From: Mailhella sp.
GTDB lineage: Bacteria > Desulfobacterota > Desulfovibrionia > Desulfovibrionales > Desulfovibrionaceae
Length of the DNA: 7,250 bases
Assembly: GCA_024404335.1 (NCBI GenBank)
Contig: JAKSQA010000049.1
Span: forward strand, 1 to 7,250
Direction: 5' to 3'
Part shown: positions 1-5,495 of the stretch, one piece after another
Layout of the letters: each line of letters begins with the position of its first letter
Numbering within the stretch: position 1 is the first letter of the stretch
Program-made: the position numbers and the translations under genes
Notes under the pieces: model-generated
The model's database searches: none
Seen by the model: the letters and a program-made list of their open reading frames with translations, nothing else
Told to the model about the DNA's origin: nothing

Positions 1-1
1 G

Positions 2-700
2 GCCGAGCTCACCGTCAACGGCGACGTCCTTTCGCTCGGGAGCGGCAAGGGCTGGACGTATGACGCCGGGACGAAGGTCCTGACGCTGGACGGCACGGCG
101 GACGGCGGCGCGTACGCGCTCGCCGGCTCGAAGCTCGACAACTCGGTGTTCTTCGGCGTCTCGCCCGCAACCGAGTGCCGCGTCACTCTGGCGTGCGTGG
201 CCCTCGGCGGGCCCGCCGCCTGCCTCGCCGGACTGGTCTGCGTGGGCGCCGAATCGGTCTCCGCCGTCCCCGCGGCATTCACCGATCCCTCCGGCCTCTT
301 CCCGCTGGCCCTCTTCCCGCTCTGCACGGTCATACTCGGCGCCGCCGTCTCGCAGATGGTGCAGCTGGGCGAACCCGAAGACCCCGCCGTGCGGTACGGC
401 AGGTTCTACATGCCCCTGCGAATCTGCCTCTGGATCATGCTCGTCATCACCGCGCTCATCCCCTGCATAGCCTGGGATGACCCGCTCATGAAGAAGTCGG
501 CCTTCATCTGGATGCAGACGCAGATGTACTGGATGGGCGTCATCTTCAGCGGCGTGGTCATCGGCCTTTCCCACATGGGCCGCGTCACGCTCATACCCCA
601 GGCGGTCATCGCGTTCGTCTCCGTCTTCGGCCTGCGCACGGCATTCTATGCCGACAGCATCCACGGCATTTTCGACGCCTCCACGCTCTACATGAAATAA
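2..700 (+). CDS. Membrane protein of unknown family, 3' end (5'-truncated by window)
   Basis: The reading frame is open from the first bases and ends at TAA 698-700, giving 232 residues of a longer protein; the first in-frame start inside the window, GTG 146, has open frame before it, so the true start lies upstream. Residues 1-48 are polar and glycine-rich, with a GWTYDAGTKVLTLDG stretch at about 17-31 that resembles the short beta-strand repeats seen in bacterial surface proteins. The rest is strongly hydrophobic, with about five likely membrane segments near residues 61-83, 99-120, 138-157, 175-192 and 195-215. I do not recognise the family. The protein would sit in a membrane, with the beta-rich part outside the bilayer. 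The tRNA promoter begins four bases after the stop and I see no terminator between them. Coding is well supported by length and C/G-ending codons; function is unknown. Confidence 0.7.
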   Translation, partial: AELTVNGDVLSLGSGKGWTYDAGTKVLTLDGTADGGAYALAGSKLDNSVFFGVSPATECRVTLACVALGGPAACLAGLVCVGAESVSAVPAAFTDPSGLFPLALFPLCTVILGAAVSQMVQLGEPEDPAVRYGRFYMPLRICLWIMLVITALIPCIAWDDPLMKKSAFIWMQTQMYWMGVIFSGVVIGLSHMGRVTLIPQAVIAFVSVFGLRTAFYADSIHGIFDASTLYMK

Positions 701-703
701 CGC

Positions 704-732
704 TTGACAACATCACCCCCTAAGGCTATTTT
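704..732 (+). promoter_or_regulatory. Consensus sigma-70 promoter of tRNA-Ser
   Basis: The -35 box TTGACA (704-709) is perfect. It is followed by exactly 17 bases and the -10 box TATTTT (727-732). Transcription would start near 739-740, about 15 bases before the tRNA. The strength and position fit a stable-RNA promoter. Confidence 0.8.
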
Positions 733-754
733 GCCGCTGTTGCGACAGCGACAT

Positions 755-849
755 GGAGAGATGTCCGAGTCGGCCGAAGGAGCTCGCCTGCTAAGCGAGT
801 ATACGGGCATAAACCTGTATCGAGGGTTCAAATCCCTCTCTCTCCGCCA
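755..849 (+). tRNA. tRNA-Ser(GCT), with encoded CCA
   Basis: This is a class II tRNA that folds completely by eye. The acceptor stem is GGAGAGA (755-761) with TCTCTCC (839-845), the discriminator is G846 and the CCA end (847-849) is encoded. The D stem is TCC (764-766)/GGA (779-781). The anticodon stem is CTCGC (783-787)/GCGAG (795-799), around loop CTGCTAA with anticodon GCT at 790-792. A long variable arm with a 7-bp stem (801-807 with 814-820, one G-T wobble) and the T arm GAGGG-TTCAAAT-CCCTC (822-838) complete it. The long variable arm and GCT anticodon identify a serine tRNA reading AGC/AGU. It is a single-gene unit with its own promoter and terminator. Confidence 0.97.
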
Positions 850-865
850 GCAAGCAATGAAAGAT

Positions 866-906
866 AAGGGTTTCAGTAGATAAACTACCGAAACCCTTTC
901 TTTTTT
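866..906 (+). terminator. Intrinsic terminator of the tRNA-Ser gene
   Basis: AAGGGTTTC (866-874) pairs with GAAACCCTT (890-898). After one A-C mismatch the stem continues GTAG/CTAC around an ATAAA loop. The run TCTTTTTT (899-906) follows. It begins 17 bases after the tRNA CCA end. The minus-strand flank has no comparable T run, so it should act mainly rightwards. Confidence 0.9.
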
Positions 907-920
907 CTCAAAACCGTCAC

Positions 921-966
921 GCAGGCCACAGCATTGCCCCATAAATGCGGCAATCCGACGGCCTGC
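921..966. repeat. Nested inverted repeat between convergent units
   Basis: GCAGGCC (921-927) pairs with GGCCTGC (960-966), and inside it ATTGCC (933-938) pairs with GGCAAT (949-954). The two stems are separated by matching 5-base bulges, with a 10-base loop. It lies 82 bases past the MFS stop on the minus strand, where only a short TTTT follows, so it could be a poor terminator or mRNA 3'-end structure for that operon. Apart from this element and the tRNA terminator, nothing is visible in 850-1047. Confidence 0.45.
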
Positions 967-1047
967 CGTATTTAGCGGGGATAAAGCCAGCCGATGTGCG
1001 TTTCGCCGGATGGCAGGACAGTGATATGGACAAACGGATTGGAAAGT

Positions 1048-2268
1048 TCAGTCTTCGCCCTTCCGGTCTTTGTCCCATATAAGGCGAAGCCACACCAATG
1101 CGGTAGAAGCAAAAATTCCTGCCATAATGACATACACAGCCTCAATGCCGACAGCCTGTGACAGGCCGAAGGCAAACAAGGGGCCCGCAGCCAATCCCAA
1201 ATCGACCGCCAGCGTATACCCCGTGATGATCAGAACAGGCATCCTCTTGGCAGCGTTGGTTGCCAACGTGTCACTCAATGTCGTGAGCAGGGTATTGCAG
1301 AGCTGGAGCAGCAGAAGAAGTCCTATCCATGCCGGCAAGGGCATCCGCACTACGAGCAGCGCGGAAACCACAGCCGTGAACAGCGCTATGAGGCCGAAGA
1401 TGAGTTCCCTGCGCCCTATCATATCCGTAAGACGTCCTATACATGGCGCCAGGAAGGGTTCCCATGCACAGCGTATGCCCTGGATTATTCCGGCAGCGGT
1501 CGCGCATCCGATGAATATTCCCGGAAGCATCTCCACGGTATCGCCGCAGCAGGACTTCATAAGGCTACTCAGCGTGGACTGCACCACTCCTCCCATGATG
1601 AAAGACGTCACAACGGCTGCCAGCATGACCAGGAAAAACTCCCGTGTCCGCAGCATGGCCAGCAGACCGGAAATTTCGAAATTTTTCTTCACGGCTCTCT
1701 TCGACGGAAGCGTATATGCCAGGCAAGGAAGCCCCGCCGCACCCGACAGAAGGACTGCTGAACAGAACCATGCCGCAGAGGAAAGGCCGAATATATCGGC
1801 CACAAAGCCGCCCCCAAGCATCCCCACGAGCTTGCCTATCTGCCACGTGCCGCCGAAAATGCCGGTAAGACGCCCCCTGTCCCCGTCGGCGGCAAGGTCC
1901 AGCACGGTGAACATGCCTCCCATGTTAAGACGCGCCCATGCGAACCCCCACAGGACGCGGAGCACCGCCCACGCCGCCAGGCCATGGGCGAAACCATATC
2001 CCGCAGTAACGCATAGCGCCACTGCTGCAGCCAAACATGCACAGCTTTTCGTGCTGAGGTGGGAATACATCCATCCGACCAGCGGATTAAACGGAATCCG
2101 CGCCAGCCTGTTCAGGGAAAGAATCAGACCGACCTCCCACAGAGACCCAAGACCGGCCGCCTGCCAGTAGAGCGGCAGCGCGACATAAAGCATGGAGTCT
2201 CCGGCAACGCAGGCCCCCGTGATAGCACCGTACAGCCTCACCTGCCCCCTCGCACTCACCACGTTCAC
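1048..2268 (-). CDS. Major facilitator superfamily (MFS) transporter
   Basis: A 406-residue, strongly hydrophobic protein with a two-half layout: membrane segments to about residue 185, a basic central loop (SKRAVKKNF, about 189-197), then the second half. The loop sequence GRLTDMIGRREL (278-289) is the MFS loop motif (G-x-L-x-D-x-x-G-R-R), the clearest family marker; the equivalent in the first half (GWMYSHLSTK, about 65-74) is degenerate. Family knowledge says secondary transport through about 12 helices in the cytoplasmic membrane; the substrate cannot be told. I chose GTG 2268 because AAGGAGG lies 8 bases before it. An in-frame GTG at 2295 would add nine residues but has no ribosome binding site. 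The gene follows the hydrolase gene after 38 bases with no terminator between, so the two are probably co-transcribed. Confidence 0.88.
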   Translation of the reverse strand: MNVVSARGQVRLYGAITGACVAGDSMLYVALPLYWQAAGLGSLWEVGLILSLNRLARIPFNPLVGWMYSHLSTKSCACLAAAVALCVTAGYGFAHGLAAWAVLRVLWGFAWARLNMGGMFTVLDLAADGDRGRLTGIFGGTWQIGKLVGMLGGGFVADIFGLSSAAWFCSAVLLSGAAGLPCLAYTLPSKRAVKKNFEISGLLAMLRTREFFLVMLAAVVTSFIMGGVVQSTLSSLMKSCCGDTVEMLPGIFIGCATAAGIIQGIRCAWEPFLAPCIGRLTDMIGRRELIFGLIALFTAVVSALLVVRMPLPAWIGLLLLLQLCNTLLTTLSDTLATNAAKRMPVLIITGYTLAVDLGLAAGPLFAFGLSQAVGIEAVYVIMAGIFASTALVWLRLIWDKDRKGED

Positions 2269-2276
2269 GTCACGAA

Positions 2277-2283
2277 CCTCCTT
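2277..2283 (-). promoter_or_regulatory. Shine-Dalgarno site that sets the MFS start
   Basis: The minus strand reads AAGGAGG here, 8 bases before GTG 2268-2266. It lies inside the longer open frame that begins at GTG 2295, so the longer frame would bury a perfect ribosome binding site in its coding sequence. This argues for the shorter protein. Confidence 0.7.
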
Positions 2284-2306
2284 CAACGGATTCACGCGGC
2301 CGGCCG

Positions 2307-3116
2307 CTATCTCAACGCGATAACATCCAGATCTTCAGGGACAAATATCCCGCCGGAAAAGACCCTGCGCGCCTCCTCGGAATACAGTTCTTTCCTGGTG
2401 CCTACCGTTTCGCTGTCCTCGGTGTGCCATAGCACAAGATTCCCTGCTCCGACGGAAGCTGCGACCGAAGCGGCGTCCAGCACAGTGCTGTGGCCGATGC
2501 GGTGAGGATTGAACACCGAATCATGCCGCTGCAGGCAGAAGGCTTCGTGGAACACCCAGTCCGTGCCATGCAGCAGAGCCCTGTCTCTTCCACGGTACGG
2601 CTCATCACCGCAGAAAAGTATGCGCTGCCCCTCCTGCGACTCAACATGCATGCCGAACTGCATGGCCTTTTTCGACGCGATGTCAAAGAATGTGACCTCA
2701 TGTCCGGCGATGGTCCGCTTCTCCCCATCATGTGCCGGGAGGAACACGACGCCTGTCCCAAGGACGGCACCCTGCTTCCTGCTAAGTGTCAGCTCGCAGA
2801 TCGTCCTCAGCTTCTCCGCAAGCAGGCTGTGGCAGTGGATGCGCAGAGGAACCGTCCTGCGGCCGGAAAGCCAAGCGGTCGCACTCATCCGGATAATCCA
2901 GATAATGCCGAGTATATGGTCGATGTGCTCGTGTGTCGCGAAGATATCGTCGATATCATTCAGGCTTTTTCCCGCAGCCTCAAGGCGGCGGAAAATTCCG
3001 TTGCCTCCCCCGCCATCAACAAGAATCCGCCCCTGGTCTCCTTCAAGTAGAAAACAGGTGTTGTAGTATCGCACGGCGCGCGCCGCTCCTGTTCCGAGTA
3101 CGATAAGCCTTTCCAT
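2307..3116 (-). CDS. RNase Z-like metallo-beta-lactamase-fold hydrolase
   Basis: A 269-residue soluble protein with no signal peptide. The metal-binding signature HEHIDH is at residues 62-67, preceded by an N-terminal LGTGAA (7-12) and DGGGG (34-38). Further expected ligands are H157, D171 (in CGDEP) and H231. HEAF (190-193) followed by GHST (208-211) matches the HEAT/GHST pattern of the RNase Z branch (COG1234-type), so all core metal ligands appear present. It is shorter than typical RNase Z (about 300 residues or more) and I see no obvious tRNA-binding exosite arm, so it may act on a small phosphoester or other metabolite rather than on tRNA 3' ends. ATG 3116 is preceded by GGGAGG with 5-base spacing. 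It is the first gene of an operon with the downstream MFS transporter. The fold is clear; the substrate is unknown. Confidence 0.85.
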   Translation of the reverse strand: MERLIVLGTGAARAVRYYNTCFLLEGDQGRILVDGGGGNGIFRRLEAAGKSLNDIDDIFATHEHIDHILGIIWIIRMSATAWLSGRRTVPLRIHCHSLLAEKLRTICELTLSRKQGAVLGTGVVFLPAHDGEKRTIAGHEVTFFDIASKKAMQFGMHVESQEGQRILFCGDEPYRGRDRALLHGTDWVFHEAFCLQRHDSVFNPHRIGHSTVLDAASVAASVGAGNLVLWHTEDSETVGTRKELYSEEARRVFSGGIFVPEDLDVIALR

Positions 3117-3143
3117 AACCGCCTCCCGTATGCTCTAGTCTTC

Positions 3144-3171
3144 TCTAGACCCGCTCTGCAGATCATGTCAA
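3144..3171 (-). promoter_or_regulatory. Possible promoter of the hydrolase-MFS operon
   Basis: On the minus strand a perfect TTGACA lies at 3171-3166. The -10 region 16-18 bases downstream is poor (TCTAGA at 3149-3144, or overlapping CTAGAG). Transcription would start roughly 20 bases before the hydrolase start codon. The weak -10 would fit an activated promoter, or the real promoter may lie elsewhere. The 21-bp palindrome abuts it on the upstream side. Confidence 0.35.
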
Positions 3172-3172
3172 T

Positions 3173-3193
3173 TATACTATATGATATAGTATA
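3173..3193. promoter_or_regulatory. Perfect 21-bp palindrome, candidate operator
   Basis: TATACTATAT (3173-3182) and ATATAGTATA (3184-3193) are exact reverse complements around a single central G. An odd-centred perfect palindrome in the divergent region, one base from a TTGACA box on the minus strand, is what a dimeric repressor or activator site looks like. No regulator gene is visible in the window. AT-rich sequence makes chance palindromes more likely, but 10 of 10 paired positions is long. Confidence 0.45.
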
Positions 3194-3247
3194 TAAGACT
3201 TGCCAAACAACTATCTTGCTGATAACACGGCGTTTCGTGCAATTCTA

Positions 3248-3422
3248 AGGAACCGCTGATTTATTCGAAAATAAATCAGCTCGATACCCGAACCGGCTTC
3301 CGCCGCTTCGGGAAAGGCACGCCAACCTGCTCATTTAACGGGGAAAGTGAATTTCCCCTATTCGCAGGCTGCGGGCGTCCATGCGAGCATGGACGCCGGG
3401 AAACGCTTTTTCAGCGTTTCCC
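3248..3422. mobile_element. MITE-like element: five hairpins between imperfect terminal inverted repeats
   Basis: The left end AGGAACCGCTGA (3248-3259) and the reverse complement of the right end TCAGCGTTTCCC (3411-3422) match at 10 of 12 positions. Both are flanked by TA (3246-3247 and 3423-3424), a possible target duplication. Inside are five hairpins: 3255-3265/3270-3280 (11 bp, loop CGAA); 3287-3297/3302-3312 (10 bp, one C-C mismatch, loop TTCC); 3340-3346/3352-3358 (7 bp); 3374-3384/3387-3397 (11 bp); 3398-3407/3413-3422 (10 bp, loop TTTTC). The last two abut. CCTGC (3326-3330) and GCAGG (3364-3368) enclose the third. No ORF for a transposase is present, so if mobile it depends on one elsewhere. 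TA duplication is typical of IS630/Tc1-like and some IS5-family elements. It ends 27 bases before the phosphatase ATG. A REP/BIME-type repeat or structured leader RNA are alternatives. Confidence 0.45.
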
Positions 3423-3449
3423 TAATATGCAAAAAGCCAAAGGACATCC

Positions 3450-4094
3450 ATGCGGTACGATACTATCATCTTCGACCTCGACGGCACCCTTCTCGATACG
3501 CTTCAGGATCTTGGCGGCAGCGTGAACATGGCCCTGGCCATGAACGGCCTGCCGCAGCATCCTCTGCAGAAAATATGCGGATTCGTAGGGAACGGTGTCC
3601 GCAAGCTGATCGAGCGTTCCGCGGGGTTTGGTCCTGACGATCCCCGGTATGCCGGCCTTTTCAACGATTTCCAGACCTATTATGCCGCGCACTGCAATGA
3701 CTCCACCCGTCCTTACCCTGGAATTGTCGAGCTTGTCTCCGAACTCAAATCGCGGGGTTTCAAGCTTGCAGTAGTCTCCAACAAGGAGGACAGAGAAGTC
3801 CGCATCCTAGCCGACAAGTACTTCCCCGGCATGTTCACCTATACAATAGGCGAGCGCCCCGGCATTTCCCGCAAGCCGGCCCCCGATTCACTCCTTCAGA
3901 CGATCAGCGATCTCAAGACCGACCTCCGCCATGCGGTCTACATCGGCGACTCCGAGGTGGATGTACAGACGGCCCGGAACGCGGATGTGGATCTCATCGC
4001 GGTGACCTGGGGATTCCGCACCAGGGAACGGCTCGCCGAGGAAGGGGCCACGACATTCATAGACAGCCCCAATCAGATGCTCTCCCTCATCTGA
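3450..4094 (+). CDS. gph: HAD-family hydrolase, phosphoglycolate phosphatase-like
   Basis: A 214-residue cytosolic protein with all four HAD motifs. Motif I is DLDGT at 9-13 (nucleophile D9, acid/base D11). Motif II is the serine of VVSNKE (S110). Motif III is K142 in RKPAPD. Motif IV is GDSEVD at 166-171 (D167, D171). The helical cap between motifs I and II (about 16-85) and the TWGFR sequence (186-190) fit the Gph branch, which hydrolyses 2-phosphoglycolate to glycolate using magnesium; relatives act on other small phosphoesters, so the substrate is inferred. Length is normal for Gph (about 215-250). AAAGGA (3439-3444) sits 5 bases before the ATG. The hairpin cluster lies directly upstream and a strong terminator downstream, so it is probably monocistronic. 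I see no convincing promoter of its own: a TTGCCA at 3200 with TAACAC 17 bases later is only a weak candidate. Confidence 0.88.
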   Translation: MRYDTIIFDLDGTLLDTLQDLGGSVNMALAMNGLPQHPLQKICGFVGNGVRKLIERSAGFGPDDPRYAGLFNDFQTYYAAHCNDSTRPYPGIVELVSELKSRGFKLAVVSNKEDREVRILADKYFPGMFTYTIGERPGISRKPAPDSLLQTISDLKTDLRHAVYIGDSEVDVQTARNADVDLIAVTWGFRTRERLAEEGATTFIDSPNQMLSLI

Positions 4095-4143
4095 TTTCCA
4101 CCCTCCGGATACTCCTTCACATCCTTCCATTCTTCCCCGCAGC

Positions 4144-4187
4144 AAAAAGCCGGCGATACCGTTTTCAAGGTATTGCCGGCTTTTTCC
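4144..4187 (+). terminator. Strong intrinsic terminator after gph
   Basis: AAAAAGCCGGC (4144-4154) pairs with GCCGGCTTTTT (4175-4185). A G-T wobble and ATACC (4156-4160)/GGTAT (4169-4173) extend the stem to a GTTTTCAA loop. The A run on one side and T run on the other mean it could stop transcription from both directions. It lies 49 bases after the gph stop and separates gph from the tct operon. Confidence 0.9.
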
Positions 4188-4330
4188 ATACCTCCCCCTA
4201 TGCAGCCGCCCATCACTCCACCAAGGGAGACGGTAAACATTTTTCTTATATTTCAAATTATTACAAATCAAAAAATATCGCAAACATCGTTTCACAGAAT
4301 AGTCAGCATCAACAGTCGTTCATAAGAACA

Positions 4331-4360
4331 TTGACATTCTTATATAAGATATTTTATATA
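4331..4360 (+). promoter_or_regulatory. Likely promoter of the tctCAB operon
   Basis: A perfect -35 TTGACA (4331-4336) is followed after 18 bases by TATATA (4355-4360), within a very AT-rich stretch unlike the surrounding coding DNA. Transcription would begin near 4367, leaving a leader of about 45 bases. The spacer holds the palindrome CTTATATAAG (4339-4348), and TATATAA (4341-4347) mirrors TTATATA (4354-4360) across the -10, so regulator binding here is possible. The rest of 4188-4330 is AT-rich and shows nothing I can name. Confidence 0.6.
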
Positions 4361-4370
4361 TTTCATAACT

Positions 4371-4388
4371 CTTAGGCAGACGCCTAAG
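4371..4388 (+). promoter_or_regulatory. Inverted repeat in the tctC leader, candidate operator
   Basis: CTTAGGC (4371-4377) and GCCTAAG (4382-4388) are perfect 7-bp arms around AGAC. They begin a few bases after the predicted transcription start and end 11 bases before the GGGAGG ribosome binding site. A repressor bound here would block transcription, or the RNA hairpin could tune translation or mRNA stability of tctC. Confidence 0.5.
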
Positions 4389-4411
4389 CAACTCTATCCG
4401 GGAGGATTGAA

Positions 4412-5377
4412 ATGCGTTTTCTCACCAAGTCCCTTCTCGCCATGGCCCTCATGCTCGGCTGCGCCCTGCCCGCCGCCCAGGCCGCCTATCCTGAAAAGCC
4501 CATCAACATGGTCATTGCCTTCACCGCCGGCGGATCCAGCGACGTGCAGGCCCGACTCATGCAGAAGTACTGGAACAAGTACTGCGACAAGGCTCCCTGG
4601 GTATTCGTCTACAAGCCCGGTGCCGGCGGCAAGATCGGCTTCACCGAAATCGCCCGTTCAAAGGCCGACGGCCAGACCATCGGCGGCATCAACGTGCCCC
4701 ACTGCATCTTCCAGAGCCTCGAAGCCAGCGCCCAGTATGATGCCCGCAAGGACTTCACCTGGATCTGCCAGGTCGTGAATGACCCCCAGGTCGTCGCCGT
4801 CCGCAAGGACAGCAAGTATAACACCCTCCAGGAACTCCTCGATGCGGTCAAGGCAAACCCCGGCAAGATGAAGCTCGGCATGAGCGGCCCCAAGACCGGC
4901 CAGCACCTCATGATGCTTGACATGCAGAAGAAGTACCCTGAGTACAAGTTCGCCCCTGTCTGGTACAAGGGTGCCGCCGACCAGAACGTCGCCCTCCTCG
5001 GCGGCGAAATCGACGTGGCCTTCGGCAACCTGAACGACCTCATGCGTGCGAAGGACGAAACCCGCATCCTCGCCATCGCTTCCGAGCAGCCCAACAAGAC
5101 CTTCATCCCCGATGTCCCCACCATGAAGTCCCTTGGCTATGACATCGTGTCCGACATCCGCCGCGGCTTCGTCGCCCCCGCCGGCCTCAGCGCCGACCAG
5201 GTGAAGGCCCTCCGCGAGATCTTCAAGAAGATCGGCACCGATCCCGAATACCGCGCCGAAATGATCAAGGGCGGCCAGCCTGAGGAATACATGGACGGTG
5301 AAGAATTCCAGGCATGGATGACCGACCAGTTCGCCAAGAGCGAAGCCCTTCTCAAGGGCGCCGGCATCATCAAGTAA
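4412..5377 (+). CDS. tctC: TctC/Bug-family periplasmic substrate-binding protein of a tripartite tricarboxylate transporter
   Basis: The 321 residues match the usual TctC size. A Sec signal peptide has basic R2 and K6, a hydrophobic core (about 8-19) and probable cleavage after AAQA at 24; the LGC at 15-17 is a poor lipobox. Family signatures are YPEKPI (26-31), AFTAGGSSD (36-44), KPGAGGKIG (68-76), YKGAADQNVALLGGEID (185-201) and PDVPTMKSLGYD (233-244). The protein should capture a carboxylate in the periplasm and pass it to TctA/TctB; family members bind citrate, aromatic acids or other carboxylates, so the ligand is unknown. GGGAGG (4400-4405) is 6 bases from the ATG. Codons are strongly C-ending and AAG-rich, suggesting high expression, as expected for a binding protein needed in excess over its membrane partners. 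It is first in the operon. Confidence 0.93.
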   Translation: MRFLTKSLLAMALMLGCALPAAQAAYPEKPINMVIAFTAGGSSDVQARLMQKYWNKYCDKAPWVFVYKPGAGGKIGFTEIARSKADGQTIGGINVPHCIFQSLEASAQYDARKDFTWICQVVNDPQVVAVRKDSKYNTLQELLDAVKANPGKMKLGMSGPKTGQHLMMLDMQKKYPEYKFAPVWYKGAADQNVALLGGEIDVAFGNLNDLMRAKDETRILAIASEQPNKTFIPDVPTMKSLGYDIVSDIRRGFVAPAGLSADQVKALREIFKKIGTDPEYRAEMIKGGQPEEYMDGEEFQAWMTDQFAKSEALLKGAGIIK

Positions 5378-5383
5378 GACATA

Positions 5384-5398
5384 ACGGGCACGCCCCGT
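5384..5398 (+). repeat. Small inverted repeat after tctC
   Basis: ACGGG (5384-5388) pairs with CCCGT (5394-5398) around CACGC, starting seven bases after the tctC stop. It is short and may only be an accessory to the stronger hairpin that follows. Confidence 0.3.
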
Positions 5399-5405
5399 AT
5401 CGGCT

Positions 5406-5432
5406 CCTCCCCTGCAGTCTCTGCAGGGGAGG
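5406..5432 (+). promoter_or_regulatory. Strong intercistronic hairpin between tctC and tctA
   Basis: CCTCCCCTGCAG (5406-5417) and CTGCAGGGGAGG (5421-5432) are perfect 12-bp arms around TCT. Only TTT follows, so it is unlikely to be a full terminator. A GC-rich stem here would protect the 3' end of tctC mRNA or cause partial termination. Either would give more TctC than TctA/TctB. Confidence 0.65.
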
Positions 5433-5483
5433 TTTCAGGGCCTTGCGGCATTCCGCCACATGCCCGTCAACAGTATTCCTGAC

Positions 5484-5489
5484 AAGGAG
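5484..5489 (+). promoter_or_regulatory. Shine-Dalgarno site that sets the tctA start
   Basis: AAGGAG lies 6 bases before GTG 5496. The earlier in-frame ATG at 5460 has no such site before it and would place this element inside the coding sequence. Confidence 0.7.
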
Positions 5490-5495
5490 CTGGCT

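Noticed and set aside
755..906. tRNA-Ser as the attachment site of an integrated island
   Set aside because: Serine tRNAs are frequent integration targets, but I found no second copy of the tRNA 3' end in the window and no integrase, and the gene is followed directly by its own terminator.
688..942. An 84-codon minus-strand open frame containing ERDLNPRYRF-like sequence
   Set aside because: It lies across the tRNA-Ser gene and its terminator. The peptide is the well-known artefact of translating the antisense of a serine tRNA.
1070..2170. A 366-codon plus-strand frame opposite the MFS gene
   Set aside because: Its translation is rich in R, P, S and A with no domain or membrane pattern, while the minus strand gives a clear MFS protein. 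Long antisense frames are common in GC-rich genes.
3121..3160. TCTAG...CTAGA inverted repeat as an operator
   Set aside because: The arms are only 5 bp (3134-3138 and 3145-3149), which is easily expected by chance and is much weaker than the neighbouring 21-bp palindrome.
4188..4330. A small gene or riboswitch in the AT-rich region before the tctC promoter
   Set aside because: No start codon with a ribosome binding site and no stable stem series is visible. The minus-strand frame 3888-4295 covering part of it is mostly the antisense of gph.
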